Shown here in pieces: positions 19,397 to 28,845 of a stretch of 62,258 nt of DNA. A program made the position numbers and the translations under genes. Below the pieces are notes generated by a model. That model made no database searches. It saw only the letters and a list, made by a program, of their open reading frames with translations, and had not been told where the DNA came from. Source of the DNA: Ignavibacteriota bacterium (lineage in GTDB: Bacteria > Bacteroidota > Ignavibacteria > UBA10030 > UBA6906); assembly GCA_003158475.1 (NCBI GenBank), contig PMJR01000066.1, positions 1 to 62,258 on the forward strand. Reading direction: 5' to 3'. The number at the start of each line of letters is the position of its first letter. Positions within the stretch are counted from its first letter, which is position 1.

Positions 19397-20230
19397 ATGA
19401 ACATCAAGGAACTCGTCAGACTGTACGACTTCACCGGCAAATCGGTGATGGTGACCGGCGGGGCCGGCGTCCTGGCCGGGGAGATGGCGTGCGCGCTCTT
19501 CGGCTGTAATGCGCAAATCGCGATCGTGTGCCGGGACCCCTCGCACGCCGCCCCGCTCATGAAGCGGATCGAGCCGGTGGGTGACCGTGCCATCGTCGTC
19601 TTCGGCGACGTCCTCAAGGGGGAGACCATGCAGATCGCCGCCGATCAGGTGATACGTGCGTTCGGGAAGATCGACATACTCATCAACGCGGCGGGAGGGA
19701 ACGACCCCCGCGCTACGTCGGGGGGCGGGAACAGTTTTTTCGACATTCCGGCAGAGGCGCTGAAATTCGTATCGGACCTGAACCTCCTCGGGACAATGAT
19801 ACCATCCCAGATCGTGGGGAAACATATGGCCGGGAGGGGAGAAGGGGTCATACTGAACGTTTCCTCGATGAACGCCTTCCGCCCCCTGACGAGGATCGCG
19901 GCATACTCCGCTGCGAAGGCTGCCGTGAGCAACTTCACGCAATGGCTCGCGGTGTACATGGCGCAGGAGGTGTCGCCGAACATACGCGTGAACGCGATCG
20001 CGCCCGGATTCTTCCTCACGAATCAGAACCGGTACCTCCTGATCGACCGGGAGACGGGGAAACACACCGACCGGGGAAAAAAGATCCTCGATCACACTCC
20101 CGCAGGACGATTCGGGGAACCGGAAGATCTTCTGGGCACAGTGCTCTGGCTCCTCTCCCCGGCTTCGAAGTTCGTCACGGGGATCGTGGTGCCTGTCGAC
20201 GGCGGGTTTTCAGCTTTCGGTGGCGTCTAA
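19397..20230 (+). CDS. SDR-family oxidoreductase, probable D-mannonate (fructuronate) dehydrogenase
   Basis: 'GKSVMVTGGAGVLAGEMACALFG', 'INAAGGNDPRATSG', 'YSAAKAAVSNFTQWLAVYMA', 'IRVNAIAPGFFLTNQNRYLL', 'VPVDGGFSAFGGV'; context in hexuronate cluster. Confidence 0.85.
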   Translation: MNIKELVRLYDFTGKSVMVTGGAGVLAGEMACALFGCNAQIAIVCRDPSHAAPLMKRIEPVGDRAIVVFGDVLKGETMQIAADQVIRAFGKIDILINAAGGNDPRATSGGGNSFFDIPAEALKFVSDLNLLGTMIPSQIVGKHMAGRGEGVILNVSSMNAFRPLTRIAAYSAAKAAVSNFTQWLAVYMAQEVSPNIRVNAIAPGFFLTNQNRYLLIDRETGKHTDRGKKILDHTPAGRFGEPEDLLGTVLWLLSPASKFVTGIVVPVDGGFSAFGGV

Positions 20231-20242
20231 AGGAGCGTGGCG

Positions 20243-21502
20243 ATGTCCGGCATAACGGGGAAGGGTTCACTTGACGCGCCGCTCGACGTGCCGGCAATCG
20301 AGGAGATCTGTGCGGATGCCCTGTCCGCTCTCGATCTCCGGGGGAAGCGAGTCCTGGTTCTCATCCCCGACCATACGCGACACGCACCGATCGGGTTGTT
20401 TTTCCACGCCCTCTACCGGATACTGGGCCGGAGCGTGAAGTGCCTGGATTACCTCGTCGCCACCGGGACGCACCGGGCGATGGAGCCGGAGAGGCTCTAC
20501 CGGCACATCGGCATTACGCCGGAGGAGCACCGGAGGGAATTCACAAACGTAAGCCTCCTCGCACATGAGCACGATAACCCCGCCGCGTTGAAAAGCATCG
20601 GCACGATCCCCGCCTCGGAGATCCGGACGCTCACTGGCGGTCTGTTCGTCCAGGATATCCCCGTGAGCATCAACAGGGCGGTCCTGGAGTACGACCATGT
20701 CCTCATCGTCAGCCCTGTGGTCCCCCACGAGGCGATGGGATTTGCCGGGGGGAACAAATACTTCTTTCCCGGCGTGGGGGGGGTCGACATCATCGAGACG
20801 TTCCATTGGCTGGCTGCCGTCATCACCAATCCGGCCGTCAACGGGGTGAAGGACACCGCCACGCGGCGTGTCATCGACAGGGCCGCACAGTTCCTCCAGG
20901 TCCCCCGCACATGCATTGCCTTTGCGGTGGACGACCGTGACCGGCTGGCATGCCTGTTTGTCGGCAGTCCGGAAGAGGCATGGTCCCGTGCGGCCGATTA
21001 CTCGGCGAAGCTCCACATCAAGTACATCGGAAGCCCGGTCGACCGGGTCCTGGGTGTGACGCCTGATATCTACGAAGAACTATGGGTCGGCGGAAAGGCG
21101 ATGTACAAACTGGAACCGGTCGTGGCCGACGGGGGTGAACTGATCATCTACGGTCCGCAGATCCGTGAGATCTCGTTCGTCCACGGCCGCGCAATCAGGC
21201 GGGTCGGCTACCACGTGAGGGATTATTTTCTCTCTCAGTGGGAGAAGTTCTGCGATGAGCCGAAACTGATACTGGCGCATTCCACAAACGTCCGCGGCGT
21301 GGGGTCGTTCGAACAGGGGGTCGAGCATCCACGCATCTCCGTGACACTGGCGACGGCGATTCCGGAAGAACTCTGCAGGGCCGTGAACCTCGGATTCCGG
21401 GATCCCCGGTCGATCGATCTGGACGCCTGGCGCCGGCATCCGGGGCGCGGCGACCTTGTCATTGAAAATGCGGGACAGGTCCTCTACAGGCTGCAGGAGT
21501 AG
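20243..21502 (+). CDS. LarA-family (lactate racemase-like, nickel-pincer) racemase/epimerase
   Basis: 'LIPDHTRHAPI', 'YLVATGTHRAM', 'VVPHEAMGFAGGNKYFFPGVGGVDIIETFHWLA'; H-x9-K-x15-H spacing matches H174/K184/H200 of LarA as I recall it; AGGAG RBS 7 nt before ATG 20243. Confidence 0.85.
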   Translation: MSGITGKGSLDAPLDVPAIEEICADALSALDLRGKRVLVLIPDHTRHAPIGLFFHALYRILGRSVKCLDYLVATGTHRAMEPERLYRHIGITPEEHRREFTNVSLLAHEHDNPAALKSIGTIPASEIRTLTGGLFVQDIPVSINRAVLEYDHVLIVSPVVPHEAMGFAGGNKYFFPGVGGVDIIETFHWLAAVITNPAVNGVKDTATRRVIDRAAQFLQVPRTCIAFAVDDRDRLACLFVGSPEEAWSRAADYSAKLHIKYIGSPVDRVLGVTPDIYEELWVGGKAMYKLEPVVADGGELIIYGPQIREISFVHGRAIRRVGYHVRDYFLSQWEKFCDEPKLILAHSTNVRGVGSFEQGVEHPRISVTLATAIPEELCRAVNLGFRDPRSIDLDAWRRHPGRGDLVIENAGQVLYRLQE

Positions 21503-21559
21503 GAACCGGATGACGGAGAATATGCTGCGCCATCATCGGGAATCAGAAAGGAAGAAGAG

Positions 21560-22642
21560 ATGGACAATGTGCTCAACATCCGTCCCCGGGGGGCTCTCGA
21601 TCTGGTCTCCCTGGGAGCGCTGGTACACCGGCTTGATCCCGGGATCATCCCCTTCCGCAAGGCGGCTGAATGCCAGATCCACGTCAGCGGAGGTGAATAC
21701 AACGTCGCTGCAAATCTCTCCGACTGCTTCCGCATGAACACGGCGATTGCCACCGCGATGGTGGAATATCCCATCGGCGACCTGGCGGCGGAGCGCGTGA
21801 AAGCGATGGGGGTGAAGCCGTTCTACCGGTTCTTCAAGCACAACGGTGTCAACGGTCCGAATATCGCCGCGGTCTACAGCGACCGGGGGCAGGGTATTCG
21901 TGCTCCGGTGGTTTTCTATAACCGGTGCAACGAAGCTGCAGCGCAGCTTCGTCCGGGGGATTTTGACTGGGAGACCATCTTCTCGGGGGGGGTCCGGTGG
22001 TTCCACAGCGGGGGGATATTCGCTTCTCTCTCGGCGACAACGGGGGAGCTGATCATCGAGGGGATGAAGGCGGCGCGGAAGGCGGGGGCTGTCGTAAGTT
22101 TCGATCTCAATTTCAGGGAGAAGCTCTGGAGCATCTGGGGGGGGGAAAAAAAGGCGGCGGACGTCGTGGAGCGGATCGTCGGGAACGTCGATGTCCTCGT
22201 CGGGAATGAGGAAGACCTCCAGAAGGGACTCGGGATCCCCGGCCCCAAAGCGAATGCGAAATCGAAACTCGACCCGGAGATTTTTCTCGGCATGATGCGG
22301 GACCTGGCGGCACGGCATCCGAATGTCAGGGTGGCGGCGACGACGCTCCGGGAGGTGCATTCGGCAAACCGGCACAGCTGGAGCGCCGTGGCATGGGTCA
22401 ATGGCAAAGCCTTCAATGCGCCGGCATGCGATCTCGAAGTGCTCGACCGCGTGGGGGGGGGTGACGGGTTTGCGAGCGGATTCATCTACGGCCTTCTCTC
22501 AGGCGAGCCACCTGAGGAGGCGGTGAAACTCGGCTGGGCGCACGGGGCTCTCTTGACGACGTTTCCCGGAGATACCACGATGGCGACTCTTGAGCAGGTG
22601 CGGTCTTTCGCCGGCGGCGGCTCGGCACGCATACAGCGATAA
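21560..22642 (+). CDS. kdgK: PfkB-family sugar kinase, probable 2-keto-3-deoxygluconate kinase
   Basis: 'VVSFDLNFREKLW', 'VDVLVGNEEDLQKGLGI', 'VGGGDGFASGFIYGLL'; end of hexuronate cluster. Confidence 0.85.
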   Translation: MDNVLNIRPRGALDLVSLGALVHRLDPGIIPFRKAAECQIHVSGGEYNVAANLSDCFRMNTAIATAMVEYPIGDLAAERVKAMGVKPFYRFFKHNGVNGPNIAAVYSDRGQGIRAPVVFYNRCNEAAAQLRPGDFDWETIFSGGVRWFHSGGIFASLSATTGELIIEGMKAARKAGAVVSFDLNFREKLWSIWGGEKKAADVVERIVGNVDVLVGNEEDLQKGLGIPGPKANAKSKLDPEIFLGMMRDLAARHPNVRVAATTLREVHSANRHSWSAVAWVNGKAFNAPACDLEVLDRVGGGDGFASGFIYGLLSGEPPEEAVKLGWAHGALLTTFPGDTTMATLEQVRSFAGGGSARIQR

Positions 22643-22701
22643 GAATTCATACGGAGTGCACCGGGCGCGGCTCGTGGACGGAATGATTGTGCTCCCCGGG
22701 C

Positions 22702-24087
22702 CTACATCTTCAGCGTAAGCCCGACCCCGAGTGATCCGCGCGAGAACGAGTCATGCGAAAAAAGCCAGCCGATGTTGTCGGAAGCGACGTCGAGCTGGAC
22801 CACCCAGATCTTCAGCCCGAACCCGAGGGCGAAATTGAAACGGTCCAATCCGCCGAACCCGACACCCGTCCTGATCGGGAGGAACTGCCATGGGCGGTAT
22901 TCAAGCCCGAGCGAAAGACGGCCCACCCTGCTCGATCCCGGGAAATCCGAGAACCCCTGCGCGAAATCGCATCCCGCCGTCATCTCCCCGTAGAGGATCT
23001 TCTTCACCCAGCTGATTTGCCCGAGTTCGACCTGGACGCCCATCCGGAGTGTGGTCGGGAGTCCCACGGTGAACGCCCCGCCCGGTTTCGTGTTTCCCGT
23101 AACAGAATGTTCGAGTGAGTCCCGCTGGGCGCCGTTCATCGGATCATCGAGGTGCATCCGTCCCAGTCCGTAGACTTGCCTGACGTCTCCGTCCCAGCGC
23201 ATCGAGCCGATATCGGTGACGCTGATGCCAGCAATCAGGAATTCATTCATCTCGGCGGATATCCCGAGGTCGACCCCAATCCCGCTCCCGGCGGGCGCAG
23301 GGAAAGGGGAACTCTTCAGGTCGGATTGCGATGTCACGCCGGCGAGGTCGACATTTGCGTCGAGCACGCCGTTGCTCCCCGCCGAGAGCCACGTGTTGTC
23401 ACGGGTGACCGCCGCGTAGGCGAACCCGTGTACCAGCTTTACCGAGAGACCCCCCGACCAGCTTCTGAACCAGGGAACGGCCGGGAGGACGAATCCGGCG
23501 GAGAGAGCGTACTCACGCGTCCACGCGGCCGCTCCGGCGGCGCCGCTGAAGTCGTACGAGGAGGCGGGCGTCACCCCCTCGAGAAGAAATCTCGCGTACG
23601 ACGAAGGGATCGCAGCGGTCGCAGCCACCCGTTCTGTCGCTGTGAGGGCGAATGTCGCGAATCCTTCGAAACGGATCGCCAGGCCTATGGGACGGACCTC
23701 CGCGTCGGCACTGATCCTTCCCATCCCCCCCGGGAACGCGTTCAGCAACTCCTGCTTGTCGCTCTCCGAGAGATTCCTCGCAACCCGGCCGGTCGGCGTT
23801 TCCACGCCCGTGAAGAACTTGTTGTAGAGGCCGTACGTCATGAAATCGCTCCCGACGCCGATTCCGATCGGCATCAGGCCGATCGTCACGGTTGCGTCGT
23901 CCCGGAGCGCGAGGTTCGCGGGATTGATGCCGACGGCATCGAGACCGCGCGAGGCTGCGACCGATGTCCTGGCCATACCCAGCCCCCGTATGTTGGTCTG
24001 CTCGCCGGCCAGAGTTTCGGGCGGCGTACCGGACAGCATGAGTGCGAGGAGGACGATTCCCGATACAGAAAGGCGGTTCGTTTTCAT
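22702..24087 (-). CDS. Predicted outer-membrane beta-barrel protein (DUF5723-like)
   Basis: Signal peptide then 'RGLGMARTSVAASRGLDAVGINPANLALRDDATVTIGLMPIGIGVGSDFMTYGLYNKFFTG'; C-terminal alternating barrel strands ending LGVGLTLKM. Confidence 0.65.
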   Translation of the reverse strand: MKTNRLSVSGIVLLALMLSGTPPETLAGEQTNIRGLGMARTSVAASRGLDAVGINPANLALRDDATVTIGLMPIGIGVGSDFMTYGLYNKFFTGVETPTGRVARNLSESDKQELLNAFPGGMGRISADAEVRPIGLAIRFEGFATFALTATERVAATAAIPSSYARFLLEGVTPASSYDFSGAAGAAAWTREYALSAGFVLPAVPWFRSWSGGLSVKLVHGFAYAAVTRDNTWLSAGSNGVLDANVDLAGVTSQSDLKSSPFPAPAGSGIGVDLGISAEMNEFLIAGISVTDIGSMRWDGDVRQVYGLGRMHLDDPMNGAQRDSLEHSVTGNTKPGGAFTVGLPTTLRMGVQVELGQISWVKKILYGEMTAGCDFAQGFSDFPGSSRVGRLSLGLEYRPWQFLPIRTGVGFGGLDRFNFALGFGLKIWVVQLDVASDNIGWLFSHDSFSRGSLGVGLTLKM

Positions 24088-26150
24088 TTGTTCACCTGGT
24101 ACTTGAATTCCGCCCAGATCCTGATCCTGATCGCCTGCGTTGATTCGAAGCTCACGGGATCGGTCCCCGCACTCGAGATCCCCATAAAGTAGGCCACGGA
24201 ATACGCACTGTTGAATTGCTGGATCTCGGTGCCGGCAAGTTGTATGATCCTCTCCGCATGCGTGGGAGACTGCACGATTCCCCCCTGGACAGCGGGAGCG
24301 GGAATGCTGATCGAGTCCCCGGCGGTCTGCGGGAGGACGAGGAGAAGTCGCTTCGCCCGGTCCAGAAATCTCAGCTTCAGGGCAACCTGGAGCGGGATGG
24401 CGTTGTCGATCGAGACATGCAGTTGTATGCTGTTGATATTACCCGCGGTCTTCGCGTCGACCAGCGTGTGCCCCTGGCCGGTTCCCGATGTGTCTCCGAT
24501 TGACGTGGTGTCGGCAAACAGCCCCCCGGTGAGGGAGCATATGAGGGGGAACGAAAGCTGGACCTGACCGCCGAACCAGCTGCTGTTCCCCATGGACTGC
24601 GGTGCCGAAATATCGTACTGCGGGTTGACGAGCACCGTCCCGCGTACGCGGAGCGAATCGGGGAGCAGGCCGCTGATCGAGGTGAGGAATCTCCCGACGT
24701 CTCCCGGCAAGAAGTCGATCGGCTGCAGGCCATTGCCTGTACTCGACTGCGGCACAGCCATCTCCGACAGGAGCTGGCCGCGGTTTCCCTCAGCCTGGAG
24801 TTTCAGGTCGAGCTGCAGTGGGAATCGTATCGTGGATTGCGGGAGAAGCCTCAGGTTTGCGGCCGGGACGTTCACCTGGCCTTTGAATTTCTTTGTGAGA
24901 TCGCCGAGCTTCACCGGGAGAAGCGTGTTGATGTTGACCCACGTCGGCTTCATCACACCCACCACACTGTCTGCCACGATCGACGTCGCACTCAGCGCAA
25001 ATGAGATATTGTCGTTTTCCCGGACCTTGACCGGGGCTCCTCCCCCCGCCGGTGTGAGGGAAATGGTCCCCGTCACGTCGAGCGCGGAGATGAAATTGCC
25101 GTCGGTGGAGTGAAGCCGGTACGCTCCGAGATCGAGCGTGCGGTCGAGGCCCTTCCCGGCTGGAAGAGAGACATTATCGGTGTAGGCGATCCCCGCGGGC
25201 GTCAGAAGCTCCCTGATGCTGTAGCTGAAGGACGCGTTCACCGGGAGCGCGCTCTGGAAATGAAGCGTAAGCCTCCCCGATTTCACGAAGAGCTCCTTCA
25301 CCAGATTCGAGTCCTTGAGCGCGAGAGACATCGTCACGTTGTTCACGGCAACCTGCGCGGGGAGCGTGGTGACGATGGCACTGCGCACCATCATATTCCC
25401 GGCGACAAGTGTCGCAACGACAAGGTTGTCGGAAGGGATGAAGACAGGCTGTGTGCTTCCCGGTTCGGAGAGTGCGATTCCCGTGAGCGACAGTGTGCGT
25501 GTCAGGAACACCCCCGCAAGGTCCATCGATGCGACCGATTCGGTCCCGGGCTGAATCGGGCCCATTCCGGTGAAATCAAACGTGCCGCACGCGGTGCCGC
25601 CGGCGTCCTTGAGCGTGATCGGGCCCTGCACTGTCGCCGGAACCGGGAGGTTGTTGCGCAAATGCAGCTCGAGAGTGCCGCTCTGGAAGCTCACGGAGTC
25701 GAGCCCGGGGAGCATCACCTGCAGGGGCGCAACCGAAAAAGTCGCCGGAGGGATGGGCGTCGTCGTCCCCTTTGGAAACGTGGCGGGGAAAGGGACCGGG
25801 AGTACATAGGACGTGCCGGCGACGGAGAAGACGCCGAGCTGAACCTGCGATGAGCATGTGAACGGAGAAAGGCTGACGAGGTTTCCGAAGAATGTGGGGT
25901 CTGCCTGGAACGTGGTCCTGTACACGAGCTGCGTCCCTCCCGGCGTGATCCCGAGGAGACTGGAATCCTTGCTGATGAGATCGGAAAGTGTGTACGACCT
26001 GAGGGAGACGGGGGCGGTCATCTGCGTCTCCCACGTCGGTGCGACCGGTGCGAGAGGTTTGTTGACGCAGTGGAACGAGATTCCCGCCAGCGCGAGCACA
26101 CAGATCGATCCCGCCGCTCTCTTTATGCGTTGTCTGATTGCTTTTTTCAT
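24084..26150 (-). CDS. Large secreted/lipoprotein-like protein of unknown function, coupled to the barrel gene
   Basis: MKKAIRQRIKRAAGSICVLALAGISFHCVNKPLAPVAPTWETQMTAPVSLRSYTLSDLI...; Cys after the hydrophobic segment; 4-bp stop/start overlap with 22702-24087. Confidence 0.7.
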   Translation of the reverse strand: MKKAIRQRIKRAAGSICVLALAGISFHCVNKPLAPVAPTWETQMTAPVSLRSYTLSDLISKDSSLLGITPGGTQLVYRTTFQADPTFFGNLVSLSPFTCSSQVQLGVFSVAGTSYVLPVPFPATFPKGTTTPIPPATFSVAPLQVMLPGLDSVSFQSGTLELHLRNNLPVPATVQGPITLKDAGGTACGTFDFTGMGPIQPGTESVASMDLAGVFLTRTLSLTGIALSEPGSTQPVFIPSDNLVVATLVAGNMMVRSAIVTTLPAQVAVNNVTMSLALKDSNLVKELFVKSGRLTLHFQSALPVNASFSYSIRELLTPAGIAYTDNVSLPAGKGLDRTLDLGAYRLHSTDGNFISALDVTGTISLTPAGGGAPVKVRENDNISFALSATSIVADSVVGVMKPTWVNINTLLPVKLGDLTKKFKGQVNVPAANLRLLPQSTIRFPLQLDLKLQAEGNRGQLLSEMAVPQSSTGNGLQPIDFLPGDVGRFLTSISGLLPDSLRVRGTVLVNPQYDISAPQSMGNSSWFGGQVQLSFPLICSLTGGLFADTTSIGDTSGTGQGHTLVDAKTAGNINSIQLHVSIDNAIPLQVALKLRFLDRAKRLLLVLPQTAGDSISIPAPAVQGGIVQSPTHAERIIQLAGTEIQQFNSAYSVAYFMGISSAGTDPVSFESTQAIRIRIWAEFKYQVNK

Positions 26151-26452
26151 GCTGCTGCGCTCCCCTTGATTCTCTGAGCCAGGTATGTTCAAATCCCATG
26201 CCCCGCGGGAGCGCCGGAGTGCCATATGGCACACCGACCCTAGCATCGCCGGCGTGAAGGGCTTATCACCCCCCGGGGGACGGGCGGAGCCTTACCTCCC
26301 TCCCTGCCCGTCCGTCGATGCATGTAGTTTCTTCAAAAAAAAACCATTATGGCGGACAAGGGTGACACGTGTGCGGAGAAGGGTCCGTTCCTTTCTCCCC
26401 GCAGGAAGGACGCAAAGAGAGAGGTTCCATGAGATGGGGGGACGCACCGGTG

Positions 26453-26481
26453 TTGACTGGCGCGTTCTGAAATGTTACATT
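26453..26481 (+). promoter_or_regulatory. Putative sigma70-type promoter TTGACT-N17-TACATT
   Basis: TTGACT 26453-26458 and TACATT 26476-26481, just before ATG 26490. Confidence 0.55.
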
Positions 26482-26489
26482 CATCATCC

Positions 26490-27401
26490 ATGAATCCGTC
26501 TTCTCTTCACGCCCGCACACCGATCCGGGCCACGACCCGGGTCCGCCATTTGGCCGTTCCGGCCTTCCTCCTGGTGGTCTCCCTTCTCCGGCCCGGAGAG
26601 CATGTGTACGCGCAGGATACCTCTGACGTGAACCCCGCCCGGCTCGCGATCGTTTCAGGTATCACGTTCGGAACAGTGATCCCCGTCCACATCTACCAGC
26701 AGAACGCCTGGTGGCAGGGAGCCCGGGCTCCCTTCCGATTCGAAAATGACTGGGCGTACGCGTTGAATGTCGACAAGCTGGGACATATGTACGCGGGATA
26801 CCTTCTCTCCCGGACGTTCAGGTACTCGCTGGAGTGGAGCGGATTCAGCCGTCACACGAGCACGTTTTACGGGTCTGTGCTCGGATTAGCCTACCAGATG
26901 TATGTGGAAGTCGAGGACGGGTTCCACAGGATCTACGGCTTCAGCCCGGGGGACGCGTTCTTCAACATGATCGGCGCTGCAATTCCGCTTGCACAGTGGA
27001 CGTTCCCCCTCCTCAGGAATTTCACGCTCAAATACAGCTACTGGCCGAGCACGGGGTACAGGAACGAACTGCGCGCGGGACAGGGGAGGGCGTTCCTCGA
27101 CGACTACCAGGGGACAACAGTGTGGCTGGGCGTCGACCCCCATTTTTTGTTGGGGAGCCGCCTTGCGGATGCTCTGCCCCCATGGCTTGGCCTGGCGTTC
27201 GGCGTCGGGGCAAGGGACCTGGATGAGACTGGGGGCGGGCGACGTCAGGCCACGATTGCGCTGGACTACAATTTCTCCAGGATTCAAACGGGGAGCGACT
27301 TCCTCCAGGCGCTCTTCACGTTCGTGGACTTCTATCACCTCCCGGCGCCCGGCATCAGGCTTGACGGGAAACGGATCATCTTCGGGGTCTTCTATCCATG
27401 A
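26490..27401 (+). CDS. DUF2279/YfiM-like protein
   Basis: 'FRFENDWAYALNVDKLGHMYAGYLLSRTFRYSLEWSG...FYGSVLGLAYQMYVEVEDGFHRIYGFSPGDAFFNMIGAAIP'. Confidence 0.75.
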   Translation: MNPSSLHARTPIRATTRVRHLAVPAFLLVVSLLRPGEHVYAQDTSDVNPARLAIVSGITFGTVIPVHIYQQNAWWQGARAPFRFENDWAYALNVDKLGHMYAGYLLSRTFRYSLEWSGFSRHTSTFYGSVLGLAYQMYVEVEDGFHRIYGFSPGDAFFNMIGAAIPLAQWTFPLLRNFTLKYSYWPSTGYRNELRAGQGRAFLDDYQGTTVWLGVDPHFLLGSRLADALPPWLGLAFGVGARDLDETGGGRRQATIALDYNFSRIQTGSDFLQALFTFVDFYHLPAPGIRLDGKRIIFGVFYP

Positions 27402-28021
27402 AGGGGATGACCCTGCGCCATGTTACTGCCGCCCTCTTCTTTCTCCTCCCCGGTGCGCTTTGCGTCGCGCAGTCTCCCCCTGGCGGGTCCGCCCCTCAGG
27501 ATTCCTCCCGGCAATTCGGACTCGTGTTCGACGTTCAGGTTGCCCCGCATTTCTCCTCGATCAACGCTTTCGCGGACGGGGGGTATTCGATCTCTCTCGG
27601 ATTCGGTCTGAACTTCTCCCCCATGTTCCAGATGTCGATTCAGGTTTATACAGGGAGGGAGGAATTCCCCGCCGGCTCCGCGAAGCCTGCGGACGGTTGG
27701 CTCCCCCTGGGTGGTGCCTCGCTCGAGGGGACGTTTTTCCTCGCGTCCGGCCCCACCGTGCGGCCGTACGGAACCGCAGGCTATGGCCTGTACACGATTG
27801 CCGGAGGGAATGGTTACAACGGAGGTGGTCCGCATTTTGAAGCCGGCGTCGAGTGGGATCTCTCCCGGTATTTTTCGATCCGGGGGGGTGTCCAGTACAC
27901 CATCATAAGTTTCCATGACCCAACGGGGGAAGCGTTCCAAGCCCTGGGCTTCGAGCCATTCACGGCACATTTTCTCGGCGCCGCGATCCGCTTGGCATTC
28001 TATCCGAGCGTCCTCCCATGA
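27398..28021 (+). CDS. Outer-membrane beta-barrel protein
   Basis: Signal peptide; alternating strands 'FGLVFDVQVAPHFSSINAFADGGYSISLGFGLNFSPMFQMSIQVY...'; ATGA overlap with previous gene. Confidence 0.6.
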   Translation: MKGMTLRHVTAALFFLLPGALCVAQSPPGGSAPQDSSRQFGLVFDVQVAPHFSSINAFADGGYSISLGFGLNFSPMFQMSIQVYTGREEFPAGSAKPADGWLPLGGASLEGTFFLASGPTVRPYGTAGYGLYTIAGGNGYNGGGPHFEAGVEWDLSRYFSIRGGVQYTIISFHDPTGEAFQALGFEPFTAHFLGAAIRLAFYPSVLP

Positions 28022-28297
28022 ACTGATGTCCACGGGCCTCTGCTCCGCACCACCGGAGGAGAGAGGGGCTTTCTTTAAGGGCTTGTAGAATCTACGATAA
28101 AACCCCCAAGGAGGTGTAATTTTTCCCTCCTCCGGCGGGACTAATCGTAAAAAAGTGCGTTCCCCACCTCTATTGCATATGTCCGTCTGAATGCCGGTTT
28201 TGGTACAGGATTTGTTTATACAACGGTCAAATGAAAAGCCGGCGAATCGGGACGTTGAGGCCGGCGACAAGAGTATCAGACTGAGACCGGGGGACTT

Positions 28298-28681
28298 ATG
28301 AGAACTATCGCAATCGTCGTCGCGCTTTTCGGAGTGATCTTATTCTCGAAGCTGTACCTCGCGGAGCCCTCTACCGCCGACGGGCAGCAGGTGGTCGCAA
28401 AGCTTGTGCACGACAATTCGCTGGGGAGTATGAAACTCTCGGATTTCAGGCAGACGGGCGGGAAAGAATACATCCTCTCCGGTGTGCGTGTATACATCAT
28501 GACATTCGAGGGATCCGTGGAATGCATGAACTCTCCGGAGCAGGCCACGAATGTCGTCTTCGCGTTCGACCGCCGGGAAGGAACAAAAGTGTCTCCCATG
28601 CGCGCCGGTGACCGCCGCATTGTGAAGGGCGCGATACAGTTCGAGAAAACATCCTACGCCTGGGTGGGACAGCCGATGTGA
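28298..28681 (+). CDS. Small secreted/membrane-anchored hypothetical protein
   Basis: MRTIAIVVALFGVILFSKLYLAEPSTADGQQVVAKLVHD...; followed by a strong hairpin. Confidence 0.6.
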   Translation: MRTIAIVVALFGVILFSKLYLAEPSTADGQQVVAKLVHDNSLGSMKLSDFRQTGGKEYILSGVRVYIMTFEGSVECMNSPEQATNVVFAFDRREGTKVSPMRAGDRRIVKGAIQFEKTSYAWVGQPM

Positions 28682-28708
28682 CGCTCCTCGGGTAGCCGAT
28701 CGTGAGTT

Positions 28709-28754
28709 GACCGGCCCTTCTCCTGCCGTTTCCGCGGCGTGGGAAGGGCCGGTC
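28709..28754 (+). terminator. Terminator-like hairpin, perfect 12-bp stem
   Basis: GACCGGCCCTTC (28709-28720) and GAAGGGCCGGTC (28743-28754), 22-nt loop; weak T-tract afterwards. Confidence 0.6.
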
Positions 28755-28845
28755 TCATTCCTTCCTCCTCCGCTCCACCGATCGCAATTCTTCGTTTGGA
28801 GTTCTCCGGTTTCCTTCTAAATTAGCAGTTCATGACGAGTTCCTA

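Noticed and set aside
26180-26210. tRNA T-loop-like 'gttcaaatccc'
   Set aside because: Flanking bases do not form a 5-bp T stem and no acceptor or anticodon arms are visible.
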